Notes: generated by a model not told the origin, from the sequence alone. A DNA stretch of 64,000 nt from an uncultured Sphingomonadaceae bacterium (GCA_947493195.1 CANLQG010000003.1:1-64000), one strand, 5' to 3'. Positions 1 to 7,984 are shown, numbered from the stretch's first letter. Numbers and translations are program-made.

Positions 1-108
1 GGGCCTTATTCGGTGCCCTATCGCTGCGCTACTTGAGGGCCTTATTCGGTGCCCTATCGCTGCGCTACTTGAGGGCCTTATTCGGTGCCCTATCGCTGCG
101 CTACTTGA
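1..108. repeat. three tandem copies of a 36-bp unit
   Basis: Three identical head-to-tail 36-bp units (1-36, 37-72, 73-108) are followed at 109 by the first five bases of a fourth copy. The unit starts GGGCCTTATTCGGTGCCCTA and ends in GCGCTACTTGA; it can fold locally through GGGC/GCCC and CCCT/AGGG pairings. There is no spacer sequence, so it is not a CRISPR array. The array runs off the left edge, so copy number is a minimum. It lies just upstream of a 5-FTHF cyclo-ligase gene, a place where many proteobacteria carry 6S RNA; whether the repeat derives from that RNA is only a guess. Confidence 0.9.
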
Positions 109-140
109 GGGCCGGGCCCGCACTCACTAGCTTGATTCCC

Positions 141-725
141 GTGACCGATATTCCCGAACAGAAAGCCGCCATCCGCAAAACGCTGCGCAAGGCGCGGCAG
201 GAACATGCTGCCGCCCTGCCATCCGCAGTAAGCGCGCTGGTGTTCCGCGCACCGCCCGCTCCGGTGCGCGAAATCATTCCCGCAGGTGCCACCATCGGCC
301 TCTACCGTGCCGGTAAGGGTGAAGCGCCTGCTGGCGGCTATGCCCGTTATTTCATGGAAGCGGGCCATACCGTCGCCCTGCCCCGGATCGCATCGCTGGA
401 TGAACCGATGCAGTTTCACGAACATACCGATCCCTATGGCGAGAGCGATCTCACCGAAGGGCGGATGGGCCTGATGCAGCCTTCCGCCGCTGCCAGGGTG
501 GTGGAGCCGGACGTGCTGTTCGTTCCGCTGGTCGGCTTTACCGAACGCGGCGAACGCATCGGCCAGGGTGGCGGTTTCTATGACCGCTGGCTGGCGGCGC
601 ACACCGACACTCTTGCCATCGGTCTTGCGTGGGACGTGCAGCGGGTCGATAGCCTGCCCACGTCAGACCACGACATGGCGCTGTCCCTGGTTATCACCCC
701 CACCCGCATATACGGACCATTCTGA
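141..725 (+). CDS. ygfA: 5-formyltetrahydrofolate cyclo-ligase
   Basis: A 194-residue protein of the 5-formyl-THF cyclo-ligase family, which uses ATP to turn 5-formyltetrahydrofolate into 5,10-methenyltetrahydrofolate. The glycine-rich signature RIGQGGGFYDRWL (about residues 139-151) and the C-terminal TSDHDMALSLVITP segment are the family hallmarks, and the length is normal (about 190 residues). The GTG at 141 gives VTDIPEQKAAIRK, a typical N-terminus; TTG at 132 is an alternative. The open frame continues upstream into the tandem repeats, which are unlikely to be coding. The stop codon overlaps the start of the DUF2842 gene by one base (TGATG), suggesting coupled translation. Confidence 0.93.
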   Translation: MTDIPEQKAAIRKTLRKARQEHAAALPSAVSALVFRAPPAPVREIIPAGATIGLYRAGKGEAPAGGYARYFMEAGHTVALPRIASLDEPMQFHEHTDPYGESDLTEGRMGLMQPSAAARVVEPDVLFVPLVGFTERGERIGQGGGFYDRWLAAHTDTLAIGLAWDVQRVDSLPTSDHDMALSLVITPTRIYGPF

Positions 726-955
726 TGCGCACCGAACCCACCTGGCGAATCCCCGTTGGCATCCTTGGCCTGATTGCAGCACTGTTGCTCTATGGCTTCA
801 TCATCGCGCGCTATGCCCCTGCCATCATTGGCGACTGGCCTACGTGGGCGCAGACGCTGGTCTACCTCATTCTGGGTGTGATCTGGATCAGGCCGCTGCG
901 GAACTTCCTGGTCTGGATGGAAACCGGCCACTGGGGCGTGCGACAACAGGACTGA
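725..955 (+). CDS. DUF2842 family small membrane protein
   Basis: A 76-residue protein with two hydrophobic segments (about residues 11-35 and 44-62) separated by a short loop. It matches the size and pattern of the DUF2842 family, small inner-membrane proteins of alphaproteobacteria whose function is unknown. The ATG shares its A with the TGA of the cyclo-ligase gene, so the two are almost certainly cotranscribed and translationally coupled. No enzymatic motif is visible. Confidence 0.8.
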   Translation: MRTEPTWRIPVGILGLIAALLLYGFIIARYAPAIIGDWPTWAQTLVYLILGVIWIRPLRNFLVWMETGHWGVRQQD

Positions 956-1012
956 CCGAGGCTGCGAAAGCTGTTCACGGAACCGCGATCCGGCGCTGTC
1001 GGTTCATCGAAC

Positions 1013-1798
1013 ATGCCCGAACTCCCCGAAGCCGAAGCCAACCGCCGCCGCATAGAGGACCAGTGCCTGAACCGCACGATAGAGGATGCGGCCCTTGGCG
1101 ATAACGTCACCTATATCGAGCTGCCCGGCGACAACGAGCGCGGGCGGCTGGTCGGCAGGCAATTCACCGAGACACACCGGCACGGCAAGCTGATCTTTGC
1201 AGGTTCGCAAAGCGGCCCGTGGATCTGCGTGCATCTGGGCATGACGGGCAAGCTGCTGCCGTTCGACACGCCCGATGATCCGCCCGATCACACCAAGTTC
1301 CTCATCCGCTTCGAAGGTGATCGCCGCCTCGCCTTCCGCTGCCCGCGCAAGCTGGGATGGGTGCGGATAATCGATTCGCCGGATGAAGAGATCGAACGCA
1401 TCGGTTTCGGGCCGGATGCGCTGGAGATTTCGGAAGAGAAATTCGCCGAAGTGATCGGCGGCACCAAAGGTACGATCAAGGGCGCGCTGATGGCGCAGAA
1501 GAAGCTGGCGGGTATCGGCAATCTGTGGTCCGACGAAATCCTGTTCCAGACAGGCGTGCATCCCGAAATTGCCGCCAGCGACCTTGGCGAAGGTCAGCTA
1601 TCGAAAATGTTCGCCACGATGCGCGATGTGCTGACCGGAGTCTGCAAGACCGGCGCCGACTATTCGCAGTTGCCGCGCACCTGGCTGATCGCAGATCGCA
1701 AGAAGGGCGCGGACTGTCCATGCTGCGATGGCACCATCGTGAAAAGCAAGGTCGCCGGGCGCAGCGCGTTTCACTGCGACAGCCACCAGCAGGCTTAG
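1013..1798 (+). CDS. Fpg/Nei-family DNA glycosylase/AP lyase
   Basis: 261 residues. The N-terminal MPELPEAEANRRR is the PELPE motif of Fpg/Nei glycosylases, where Pro2 is the Schiff-base nucleophile and Glu3 the catalytic acid. RHGKLIF (about residues 59-65) supplies the conserved lysine, and the helix-two-turn-helix region contains AGIGNLWSDEILF. The C-terminal zinc finger is C235-x2-C238-x16-C255-x2-H258, so the fourth ligand is His rather than Cys; the finger arginine in GRSAFHC is kept. PELPEAEAN and the altered finger suggest a subfamily distinct from canonical MutM, so lesion preference is open. It acts in base excision repair of oxidised DNA. Confidence 0.88.
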   Translation: MPELPEAEANRRRIEDQCLNRTIEDAALGDNVTYIELPGDNERGRLVGRQFTETHRHGKLIFAGSQSGPWICVHLGMTGKLLPFDTPDDPPDHTKFLIRFEGDRRLAFRCPRKLGWVRIIDSPDEEIERIGFGPDALEISEEKFAEVIGGTKGTIKGALMAQKKLAGIGNLWSDEILFQTGVHPEIAASDLGEGQLSKMFATMRDVLTGVCKTGADYSQLPRTWLIADRKKGADCPCCDGTIVKSKVAGRSAFHCDSHQQA

Positions 1799-1822
1799 CT
1801 ATCTGAAGGAAAAGGTCCCAAG

Positions 1823-1899
1823 TGGCGCGAGTGACGGGACTTGAACCCGCGACCCTCGGCGTGACAGGCCGATACTCTAACCAACTGAGCTACACCCGC
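1823..1899 (-). tRNA. tRNA-Asp (GTC)
   Basis: The reverse strand folds as a standard 77-nt tRNA with encoded CCA. The acceptor stem pairs GCGGGTG with CACTCGC, the D arm is AGCTCAGTTGGTTAGAGT, the anticodon loop CTGTCAC carries GTC, and the T arm contains GGGTTCAAGTCCC. GTC reads the Asp codons GAC and GAU. It sits between the glycosylase gene (opposite strand) and the branched-chain dehydrogenase operon. Confidence 0.97.
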
Positions 1900-2006
1900 G
1901 CATTTAAGCGGCTTAGCGCCTCTTGGGAGCCGCGCATCTAGTGGAGGGTCCTCACCCTGTCAACACACCAGAAGCGGCTTTTTGAAACATATTTGAAATC
2001 GTTCGA

Positions 2007-3362
2007 TTACCCCGCCAGAATCCGCGCCGGGGCCTCGATCAGCTTCTTCAATTCCTGCACGAAAGCGGCGGCATCGTAGCCATCGACCACGCGATGATCG
2101 CAGCTGATGGAAATGTTCATCAGCTTGCGCTTTTCGATCCGTTCCTGCCCATCCGCTCCGGTCACGAACATGGGTCGTTCGATGATGCGATTCGGGCCGA
2201 TAATGGCGACTTCGGGACGATTGATGACCGGCGTGGTGGCAACGCCCCCAAGCGGGCCGAGCGAGGTGACGGTCAGCGTGGAGCCGGACAGTTCATCCGA
2301 CTTCGCGCTGCCATCGCGCGCCGCCTCGGCAAGGCGGGTAATTTCGTTCGCCAGCTGGTACAGGTTCTTGCCCTGCGCATCGCGGATAACCGGAACCATC
2401 AGGCCGTTATCGGTCATCGTCGCCATGCCCAGATGCACCGCCCCGTGGCGCGTCACCACCCTCGCCTCGTCATCGTAGCGGGCGTTGATCATCGGGAAAT
2501 CGGGCAAAGTCTTGCAGATCGCCGTGATCAGCAGCGGCAGGATGGTAAGCTTGGGGCGATCGCCCCGGTTTTCGTTCAACTGCGCGCGGGTGCGCTCCAG
2601 CTCGGTAACGTCGCATTCCTCCACATAGGTGAAATGCGGGATGTTGCGCTTTGCCGCAGCCATGTTCTCGGCAATCCGCTTGCGCAGGCCGATAACCTTG
2701 ATCTGCTCGTCCGCGCGCGCCGGGGCAGCGCCGGAAAAGCCGCCGGTGTAGGAAATATAGGCATCCAGATCGGCGTGGCGCACGCGGCCATCCTCGTGCG
2801 GCTTCACCTGCGAGAGATCGATGCCGAGGTCTTTCGCGCGCTTGCGCACCGCCGGGCTGGCAAGGACTTTCGCATCCTTCGGAGCGGGTGCCGGTGCGGG
2901 TGTGGGCTTCGGAAGCGGCTTATCTTTTTCAGCCGCCCGCGCTGCGTCTTCCTGGTCGGAAGGGTCGGGGTTTTCCACCTCGATGCGCTTCTCGACCGCG
3001 TCGTCCTTTGGCGCGGGAGCTTCTTCAGAAGTATCGGCCGCCGCTTCGTTCTCTTCCAGCACGTCGTCAGGCACTTCGCCCTCGACCTCGATCTCTTCCA
3101 GCACGTCGTCAGGCACTTCGCCCTCGACCTCGATCACCACCAGCATGCCGCCGATGGCCACGGTGTCGCCGACCTCGCCCGCGACTTCGAGAACCTTGCC
3201 CGCTACCGGACTTTCCATCTCGACCGTCGCCTTGTCGGTCATCATGTCGGCCAGCTGGCCGTCTTCCTCGATCGTGTCACCGACCTTGACGTGCCAGGCA
3301 ACGATCTCGGCCTCGGCAATGCCTTCGCCGATGTCGGGCAGGTTGAAGGTAAATTTGGCCAT
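2007..3362 (-). CDS. bkdB: branched-chain 2-oxoacid dehydrogenase E2 (dihydrolipoyl acyltransferase)
   Basis: A 451-residue acyltransferase core of the branched-chain 2-oxoacid dehydrogenase complex. Residues 1-80 form a lipoyl domain with lipoylated Lys44 in MTDKATVE. A charged linker follows (about 85-165), then an E1/E3-binding domain (about 166-205) and the catalytic domain ending in SCDHRVVDGYD with active-site His423. The linker contains a perfect 14-residue duplication encoded by a 42-bp tandem repeat. The ATG at 3362 lies 4 nt after the E1beta stop. E1 partners are encoded immediately upstream; no E3 gene is present in the window. Confidence 0.95.
   Translation of the reverse strand: MAKFTFNLPDIGEGIAEAEIVAWHVKVGDTIEEDGQLADMMTDKATVEMESPVAGKVLEVAGEVGDTVAIGGMLVVIEVEGEVPDDVLEEIEVEGEVPDDVLEENEAAADTSEEAPAPKDDAVEKRIEVENPDPSDQEDAARAAEKDKPLPKPTPAPAPAPKDAKVLASPAVRKRAKDLGIDLSQVKPHEDGRVRHADLDAYISYTGGFSGAAPARADEQIKVIGLRKRIAENMAAAKRNIPHFTYVEECDVTELERTRAQLNENRGDRPKLTILPLLITAICKTLPDFPMINARYDDEARVVTRHGAVHLGMATMTDNGLMVPVIRDAQGKNLYQLANEITRLAEAARDGSAKSDELSGSTLTVTSLGPLGGVATTPVINRPEVAIIGPNRIIERPMFVTGADGQERIEKRKLMNISISCDHRVVDGYDAAAFVQELKKLIEAPARILAG
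3051..3134. repeat. 42-bp in-frame tandem duplication inside the E2 linker
   Basis: Two identical 42-bp copies (3051-3092 and 3093-3134) lie in the E2 gene. They add a second acidic unit EIEVEGEVPDDVLE to the linker after the lipoyl domain. The copies are base-identical, which points to a recent slippage or unequal-crossover event. Because it falls in a flexible linker, function is probably preserved. Confidence 0.95.
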
Positions 3363-3366
3363 GGCC

Positions 3367-4428
3367 TCAGGCCTCCAGCAATTTGTCGATGGCCTCGCCG
3401 ATGCGGACAGGACCTGGGAAATAGGCCCATTCGAGGCTGTGGGGATAGGGAGTGTCGAAACCGGTCACGCGTTCGATCGGGGCTTCGAGGTGGTAGAAAC
3501 AGCGTTCCTGCACTAGGGCGGAAAGTTCGGAGCCGAAACCGGATGTGCGCGTCGCCTCGTGGACGATCAGGCACCTGCCGGTTTTCTCGACCGACGCCTC
3601 GATCGCCTCGATATCCAGCGGCACCAGCGTGCGCAGGTCGAGGATCTCGGCATTCACGCCCTTGTCGCGCGCGACGCTTTCCACCACGTGGACCATCGTG
3701 CCGTAGGCGAGAATGGTAAGGGCATCGCCCTCGCGCACGGTGCGCGCCTTGCCCAGAGGGATCTTGTAGTAGTCCGTAGGTACCTGCGCCGCATCGAAGC
3801 CTTTCCAGCTTTTCGCGGGCTTGTCGTAATACCCGTCGAACGGGCCGTTGTAGATACGCTTGGGCTCGAAGAAGATGACCGGGTCATTGTCCTCGATACA
3901 GCTGATGAGCAGGCCCTTCGCGTCGTAGGGCGTGGACGGGATCACCGTCTTCAACCCGCTGACGTGGGTGAAAATGCTTTCGGGCGACTGCGAGTGCGTC
4001 TGCCCGCCGAAGATGCCGCCGCCAAACGGGCTGCGCACCGTCATCGGCGCGATGAACTCGGCCGCGGAGCGATAGCGCAGGCGCGCGGCTTCGCTAATAA
4101 GCTGGTCGAGGCCTGGGTAGATGTAGTCGGCGAACTGGATTTCCGGCACCGGGCGAAGACCGTAAGCCCCCATGCCCACGGCCACCCCGATGATCCCGCA
4201 TTCGGAAATCGGCGTATCGAACACGCGGGTCTTGCCGTACTTCTCCTGCAGGCCGGCGGTGCAGCGGAACACGCCGCCGAAATAGCCGATGTCCTCGCCC
4301 AGCAAGGTTACGTTGTCATCGCGATCCAGCATGATGTCGAGCGCGGAATTGATCGCCTCGATCATGTTCATTTCGCGCGTTTCGCCCGCATCTGCGGCAG
4401 GGGCGGTTTCGGTGGTCATGTCGTTCAT
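3367..4428 (-). CDS. bkdA2: branched-chain 2-oxoacid dehydrogenase E1 beta
   Basis: 353 residues, normal for an E1 beta subunit, which pairs with E1 alpha to decarboxylate 2-oxo acids from Val, Leu and Ile with thiamine diphosphate. MIEAINSALDIMLDRD, LLGEDIGYFGGVFRCT and the C-terminal transketolase-type domain (LIVHEATRTSGFGSEL) are typical. The ATG at 4428 overlaps the E1alpha stop by four bases (ATGA), fixing the start against a much longer open frame that runs back through the E1alpha gene. It is the second gene of the minus-strand E1alpha-E1beta-E2 operon. Confidence 0.95.
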   Translation of the reverse strand: MNDMTTETAPAADAGETREMNMIEAINSALDIMLDRDDNVTLLGEDIGYFGGVFRCTAGLQEKYGKTRVFDTPISECGIIGVAVGMGAYGLRPVPEIQFADYIYPGLDQLISEAARLRYRSAAEFIAPMTVRSPFGGGIFGGQTHSQSPESIFTHVSGLKTVIPSTPYDAKGLLISCIEDNDPVIFFEPKRIYNGPFDGYYDKPAKSWKGFDAAQVPTDYYKIPLGKARTVREGDALTILAYGTMVHVVESVARDKGVNAEILDLRTLVPLDIEAIEASVEKTGRCLIVHEATRTSGFGSELSALVQERCFYHLEAPIERVTGFDTPYPHSLEWAYFPGPVRIGEAIDKLLEA

Positions 4429-5717
4429 TCCGCCGGATCCCCCGGAAACTTGATTCGTCGCTCGCGGATCGCCTGTGCGGCCTGTTCCTCCAAGTGCCAG
4501 GGCAGTTCCTCGAACACGTCCTCGAACATGGTGTGGAAGGGATGGTGCAGGCCGTGACCGAGGATGCCGTTCTTCTCGGCCTCCTTCATGGCCTTGCGGA
4601 CCATGGCATCCAGCTCGGTATCCATCTCTTCCTGCTGTTCGTCGCTCCATTCGCCCAGCGCGATCAGGTGACGGGCCAGCCGCATGATGGGATCGCCCAG
4701 CGGCCATTCCTCGCGCTCCTCGGCAGAGCGGTAGGCGCTGGGATCGTCGGAGGTGGAGTGCCCCTCCGCGCGGTAGGTGAAATGCTCGATCAGCGTCGGC
4801 CCGGCATTGGCGCGGGCACGGTCGGCAGCCCAGCGTTCGGCGGCGAACACGGCAAGCGGATCGTTACCATCCACGCGCAGGCCCGCCATGCCATAGCCGA
4901 TGGCGCGCGCTGCAAAGGTGGCGCGCTCCGATCCGGCAAAGCCCGAGAACGAGGAAATCGCCCACTGGTTGTTGATGACGTTGAAGATGACCGGCGCGTT
5001 GTAAACGGTCGCAAAGGTCAGCGCGGAGTGGAAGTCACCCTCAGCCGTACTGCCCTCGCCCACCCACGTCGCCGCGATGCGCGAATCGCCCTTGCTGGCG
5101 CTCGCCATGGCAAAGCCGGTCGCCTGCGGCAGTTGCGTGGCGAGGTTGCCGGAAATGGAGAAGAAATTCAGCCGCTTCGAACAGTACATGATCGGAAGCT
5201 GGCGCCCCTTCAGCTTGTCCGCCTTGTTCGAGTAGATCTGGTTGATCATCTCGGTCAGTTCATAGCCGCGCGCGATCAGGCAGCCCTGCTGGCGATAGCT
5301 GGGGAAGATCATGTCGTCGCCCGCCAGCGCGTGCGTGGCGCAGACGCTCGTCGCCTCCTCGCCCGTACACTTCATGTAGAAGCTGGTCTTGCCCTGCCGC
5401 TGGGCGCGGTACATCCGGTTGTCGAAGGCCCGCACCAGAGCCATTTCGCGCAGCATCTGCCGCAGCGTATCGGCATCGAGGCGCGGATCCCAGGGACCGT
5501 GCGCCTGGTTGTCATCACCCAGCACGCGGACAAGGTCGTTGCAGAGCGCGAAAGTGTCCTTGGCCTCGCACGCTTCATCAGGGCGCGATTGCTCGCCCGC
5601 TTTGGGTATATTGAGGTGGCTGTAATCGACCTTGTCGCCGGGGCGATACTTCGGCTCCGGCACGTGCAAGGCGAGTTTGGGGCGGTTGGTGCCCTTATCG
5701 TCGCGCTGATCGGCCAT
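4425..5717 (-). CDS. bkdA1: branched-chain 2-oxoacid dehydrogenase E1 alpha
   Basis: 430 residues, first gene of the bkd operon. The thiamine-diphosphate region includes WVGEGSTAEGDFHSAL and VIFNVINNQWAIS (GDG/NN-type motif), and YRAEGHSTSDDPSAYR is the conserved phosphorylation-loop segment of branched-chain E1 alpha. The ATG at 5717 is preferred because GGGAGAG lies 6-7 nt upstream; a GTG at 5732 in the same frame is possible. With E1beta it forms the alpha2beta2 decarboxylase that feeds acyl groups to E2. A 14-bp palindrome at 5774-5787 sits in its promoter region. Confidence 0.95.
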   Translation of the reverse strand: MADQRDDKGTNRPKLALHVPEPKYRPGDKVDYSHLNIPKAGEQSRPDEACEAKDTFALCNDLVRVLGDDNQAHGPWDPRLDADTLRQMLREMALVRAFDNRMYRAQRQGKTSFYMKCTGEEATSVCATHALAGDDMIFPSYRQQGCLIARGYELTEMINQIYSNKADKLKGRQLPIMYCSKRLNFFSISGNLATQLPQATGFAMASASKGDSRIAATWVGEGSTAEGDFHSALTFATVYNAPVIFNVINNQWAISSFSGFAGSERATFAARAIGYGMAGLRVDGNDPLAVFAAERWAADRARANAGPTLIEHFTYRAEGHSTSDDPSAYRSAEEREEWPLGDPIMRLARHLIALGEWSDEQQEEMDTELDAMVRKAMKEAEKNGILGHGLHHPFHTMFEDVFEELPWHLEEQAAQAIRERRIKFPGDPAE

Positions 5718-5773
5718 CGCCTGCTCTCCCACTTATTGGCATAAGAATATTTCAGTCGGCCGGAATTATATTA

Positions 5774-5787
5774 GTTACATCTGTAAC
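5774..5787. promoter_or_regulatory. palindromic operator-like site upstream of bkd operon
   Basis: GTTACATCTGTAAC is a perfect 14-bp palindrome (6-bp arms, 2-bp centre) about 57 bp upstream of the E1alpha start and 28 bp downstream of the thyA stop. It fits the TACAnnTGTA cop-box/BlaI-box pattern and shares TTACA-YC-TGTAA with the site at 43850-43863 in front of the BlaI-type gene. The regulator is unknown; MarR- or TetR-type factors also use such sites. Confidence 0.5.
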
Positions 5788-5814
5788 GGTCAATCCGGGG
5801 TACCACAGGAATTG

Positions 5815-6762
5815 TCAGACCGCCACAGGGGCGCGCAGGACCCCTTGCGGTTCGTAATCAACCACCTCGAAATCATCGAAAGAGTAGTCGAAAATTGTCG
5901 GCGGCACTTGTTTGAGAACAAGTTTCGGCGCGCCAGCCGGTTCCCGTTCGAGCTGGGCTTCAACCAGTTCGGTATGGTTGAGGTAAAGATGCGTGTCGCC
6001 GCCCGACCATACCAGTTCCCCCGGCATTAGATTCGCCTGCGCCGCCATCATGCGGGTCAGCAGGGCCGCGCCGAACAGGTTGAACGGCAGGCCCAGCGCC
6101 ACGTCGCAGCTGCGCTGGTAGAGCATGCAATTAAGCCGCGCGCCCTCCCCCTCGCCTGCCACGTGAAACTGGTAGGTCTTGTGGCACGGCGGCAGTGCCA
6201 TGCGCTCCAGCTCGGCCACGTTCCAGCCCTCGATGATGTGGCGGCGGCTGCCTGGGCTGGTCTTCAGGCTCTCCACCACCTGCGCCACCTGGTTTATACC
6301 CGGCCCGCGCTGGTACCGGCCGTCAGGCCCGTATTCATAGGTCGGCCAGTCGACCCACTGCTTGCCATAGACCGGACCAAGATCGCCCCAGTTCTTTGCA
6401 AACGCCTCGTCCGCCACCACGCGAGCCTCGAATTCCTTCTGGCCGATATCCTCTCCGCTCGCCTGCCGGTATTTCCTGAGCGGCCAGTCGCTCCAGATCG
6501 TCACGCCCTGTTGCAGCAGCGGACGGATGTTGGTGCTGCCGGTCAGGAACCACAGCATCTCCTTTGCAGCAGCCTTCCAGAAGACGCGCTTGGTGGTGAG
6601 CAGCGGCACGCGGTCTCGCCCCAGGTCGAACCGCAGCATGGTGCCAAAGATGGAGCGCGTGCCGACACCGGTACGGTCCATGCGCTGATCGCCGTGCTCC
6701 CAGATCTGGCGCATCAGGTCGAGGTATTGCCATTCGGGGTGGCGGTCGGTGTTTGCGGTCAT
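5815..6762 (-). CDS. thyA: thymidylate synthase
   Basis: 315 residues. It methylates dUMP to dTMP with 5,10-methylenetetrahydrofolate. The catalytic Cys193 lies in ALPPCHKTYQFHV, the phosphate-binding arginines in SRRHIIEGWNVAEL, and folate/dUMP residues in LPFNLFGAALL and HLYLNH. The protein exceeds the 264-residue E. coli enzyme because of an insertion at about 95-130, common in alphaproteobacteria. ATG 6762 gives MTANTDRHPEWQYLDL; the frame is open further upstream, but that part is not conserved-looking. It lies between the bkd operon and tRNA-Pro, transcribed toward bkd. Confidence 0.96.
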   Translation of the reverse strand: MTANTDRHPEWQYLDLMRQIWEHGDQRMDRTGVGTRSIFGTMLRFDLGRDRVPLLTTKRVFWKAAAKEMLWFLTGSTNIRPLLQQGVTIWSDWPLRKYRQASGEDIGQKEFEARVVADEAFAKNWGDLGPVYGKQWVDWPTYEYGPDGRYQRGPGINQVAQVVESLKTSPGSRRHIIEGWNVAELERMALPPCHKTYQFHVAGEGEGARLNCMLYQRSCDVALGLPFNLFGAALLTRMMAAQANLMPGELVWSGGDTHLYLNHTELVEAQLEREPAGAPKLVLKQVPPTIFDYSFDDFEVVDYEPQGVLRAPVAV

Positions 6763-6913
6763 GCACGCATCGCTAACAGCATCGATCCGGGTGTGCCAGA
6801 GAGACGGCAAAGCCTGCTCGCAGACTCTGCTCAAGTCAGGCTTGCCAGCACGAACCACTCCCCCTATAGGGCCGCCTCTGCCTCGCGGGGGTTCGCCCCT
6901 GCAACGCACCGGT

Positions 6914-6990
6914 CGGGGAGTAGCTCAGCCTGGTAGAGCACTGTCTTCGGGAGGCAGGGGCCGGAGGTTCGAATCCTCTCTCCCCGACCA
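6914..6990 (+). tRNA. tRNA-Pro (CGG), integration target of the island
   Basis: A 77-nt tRNA with encoded CCA. The acceptor stem pairs CGGGGAG with CTCCCCG, the anticodon stem CTGTC pairs with GGCAG, and the loop TTCGGGA gives anticodon CGG followed by G37, typical of tRNA-Pro. It reads CCG. Its last 23 bases plus one flanking T are repeated at 18196-18219, and 19 bases again at 18267-18285, marking it as the attachment site of the neighbouring island. The tRNA itself is left intact. Confidence 0.96.
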
Positions 6991-6991
6991 T
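6968..6991 (+). repeat. attL copy of the island direct repeat (tRNA-Pro 3' end)
   Basis: The 24 bases starting TTCGAATCC and ending GACCAT, covering part of the T arm, the acceptor stem, CCA and one flanking base, are identical to 18196-18219. Tyrosine recombinases commonly use the 3' part of tRNA genes as attB; integration regenerates the intact tRNA on one side. Confidence 0.9.
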
Positions 6992-7042
6992 TTTAGCGCG
7001 TTAAGCCGCAGATTTCCGCCTTTTAGCATGGGTTTCCGCCCA

Positions 7043-7064
7043 GTGTTGGCCACACGACCAACAC
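7043..7064. promoter_or_regulatory. inverted repeat upstream of the integrase remnant
   Basis: GTGTTGG and CCAACAC are perfect 7-bp arms separated by 8 bp, 35 bp upstream of the integrase start. It could be an operator or a recombinase arm/directionality site of the former element. No T-run follows, so it is unlikely to be a terminator. Confidence 0.4.
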
Positions 7065-7099
7065 ACATAGCGGGAGCACATGCGGGAAGGTCGTTATCG

Positions 7100-7915
7100 A
7101 TGAGCCGCATACCCTTCACAATCCGGATTGAGGGCCGCTATTCCTTCCGCCGCCGGATCCATTTCCGAGATATTATCTCCAAGCCGCTAACCTTGGCGGT
7201 GCAGACTGCTGATCCCGGCGCCGCGCGAGAGCGCGTGGCAATCTTGGCGGCGCGTTTTGTAATTGTAAGGGCGGACGTAAAGACCATGCTGGAAGGCCAG
7301 CGCAACCTGACCGGCGTCGAGATCGAGGCCATTTTCCGCCGGGAACTCGAGCGGCAGCTCTGCTCCTGGCTATCGGACGCGTATGCTGATGCCCCCTGGT
7401 CATCTTCTGTAATTGAAGAGGCTGCCCGGCACGGCGAAGCATACCGGCAGCTGCGCCTTCCCAATTCGCGTCACGATATGGATCCATTGGAGAGGGACAA
7501 GTTTGACGCCACCAACCAGGTGTCAACTCAAACTGGCGTGACACCTGAGTGGGCGCCCGCTGGTCGATCAAATACAAGACGCGCTTTCCGACGATTACGT
7601 GGCCTCAGCCCTGAAGGCGATCGGCGCGACGCCCAGCGAAGCCAACATCGGCACCTTATCCGAGCCGGCGCATCGGCTTGCACGCGGGCGCAGCGCGTGT
7701 TCGACAACGACGTTCTCGATGCCGCCGATCCTGTGCGGGAAATGACCGCCGATCTTGGCGAACTGCCTCCGGCTGTGACGGTCTTGTTGGCGGATGCCGA
7801 GGGCGTCGCTGCGCCGGTCGGACAGACGAACCTGCCCTCGCCCGCACCGACTACGGAATGCCCGTTCGCGATTTACATGGGCGCGGCCCCCGGGGCAGTC
7901 TTACCGCTTCGATAA
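7100..7915 (+). pseudogene. decayed phage-type integrase (tyrosine recombinase), N-terminal part only
   Basis: The ATG at 7100 starts [20 protein letters not shown], the N-terminal pattern of alphaproteobacterial integrases (DUF6538-type arm-binding region followed by a helical SAM-like part). Similarity in frame fades after about 7500. A continuation resembling integrase (VDQIQDALSDDYVASALKAI) is then readable in another frame from about 7560, and the first frame resumes near 7700, so at least two indels are likely. No Arg-His-Arg-Tyr catalytic domain follows; the region ends where the nucleotidyltransferase gene begins on the other strand. Position right after the tRNA is that expected of the island integrase. 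Confidence 0.7.
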
Positions 7916-7984
7916 CGCCGACCAGTTTGGGGGCGACCAGGACCGAGCTTGCCCCCTGCTCCTGGGCGTCGCTAGGTTCGCCGA

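Noticed and set aside
1..108. CRISPR array
   Set aside because: The 36-bp units are directly adjacent with no spacers, and no cas genes are seen.
2094..3719. A 541-codon plus-strand frame opposite the E2 and E1beta genes
   Set aside because: Composition is that of a shadow frame (Arg/Gly/His rich), and both opposite-strand genes are certain.
6749..7915. A long plus-strand frame running through tRNA-Pro into the integrase remnant
   Set aside because: A tRNA gene is inside it; only the part from ATG 7100 resembles a protein family.
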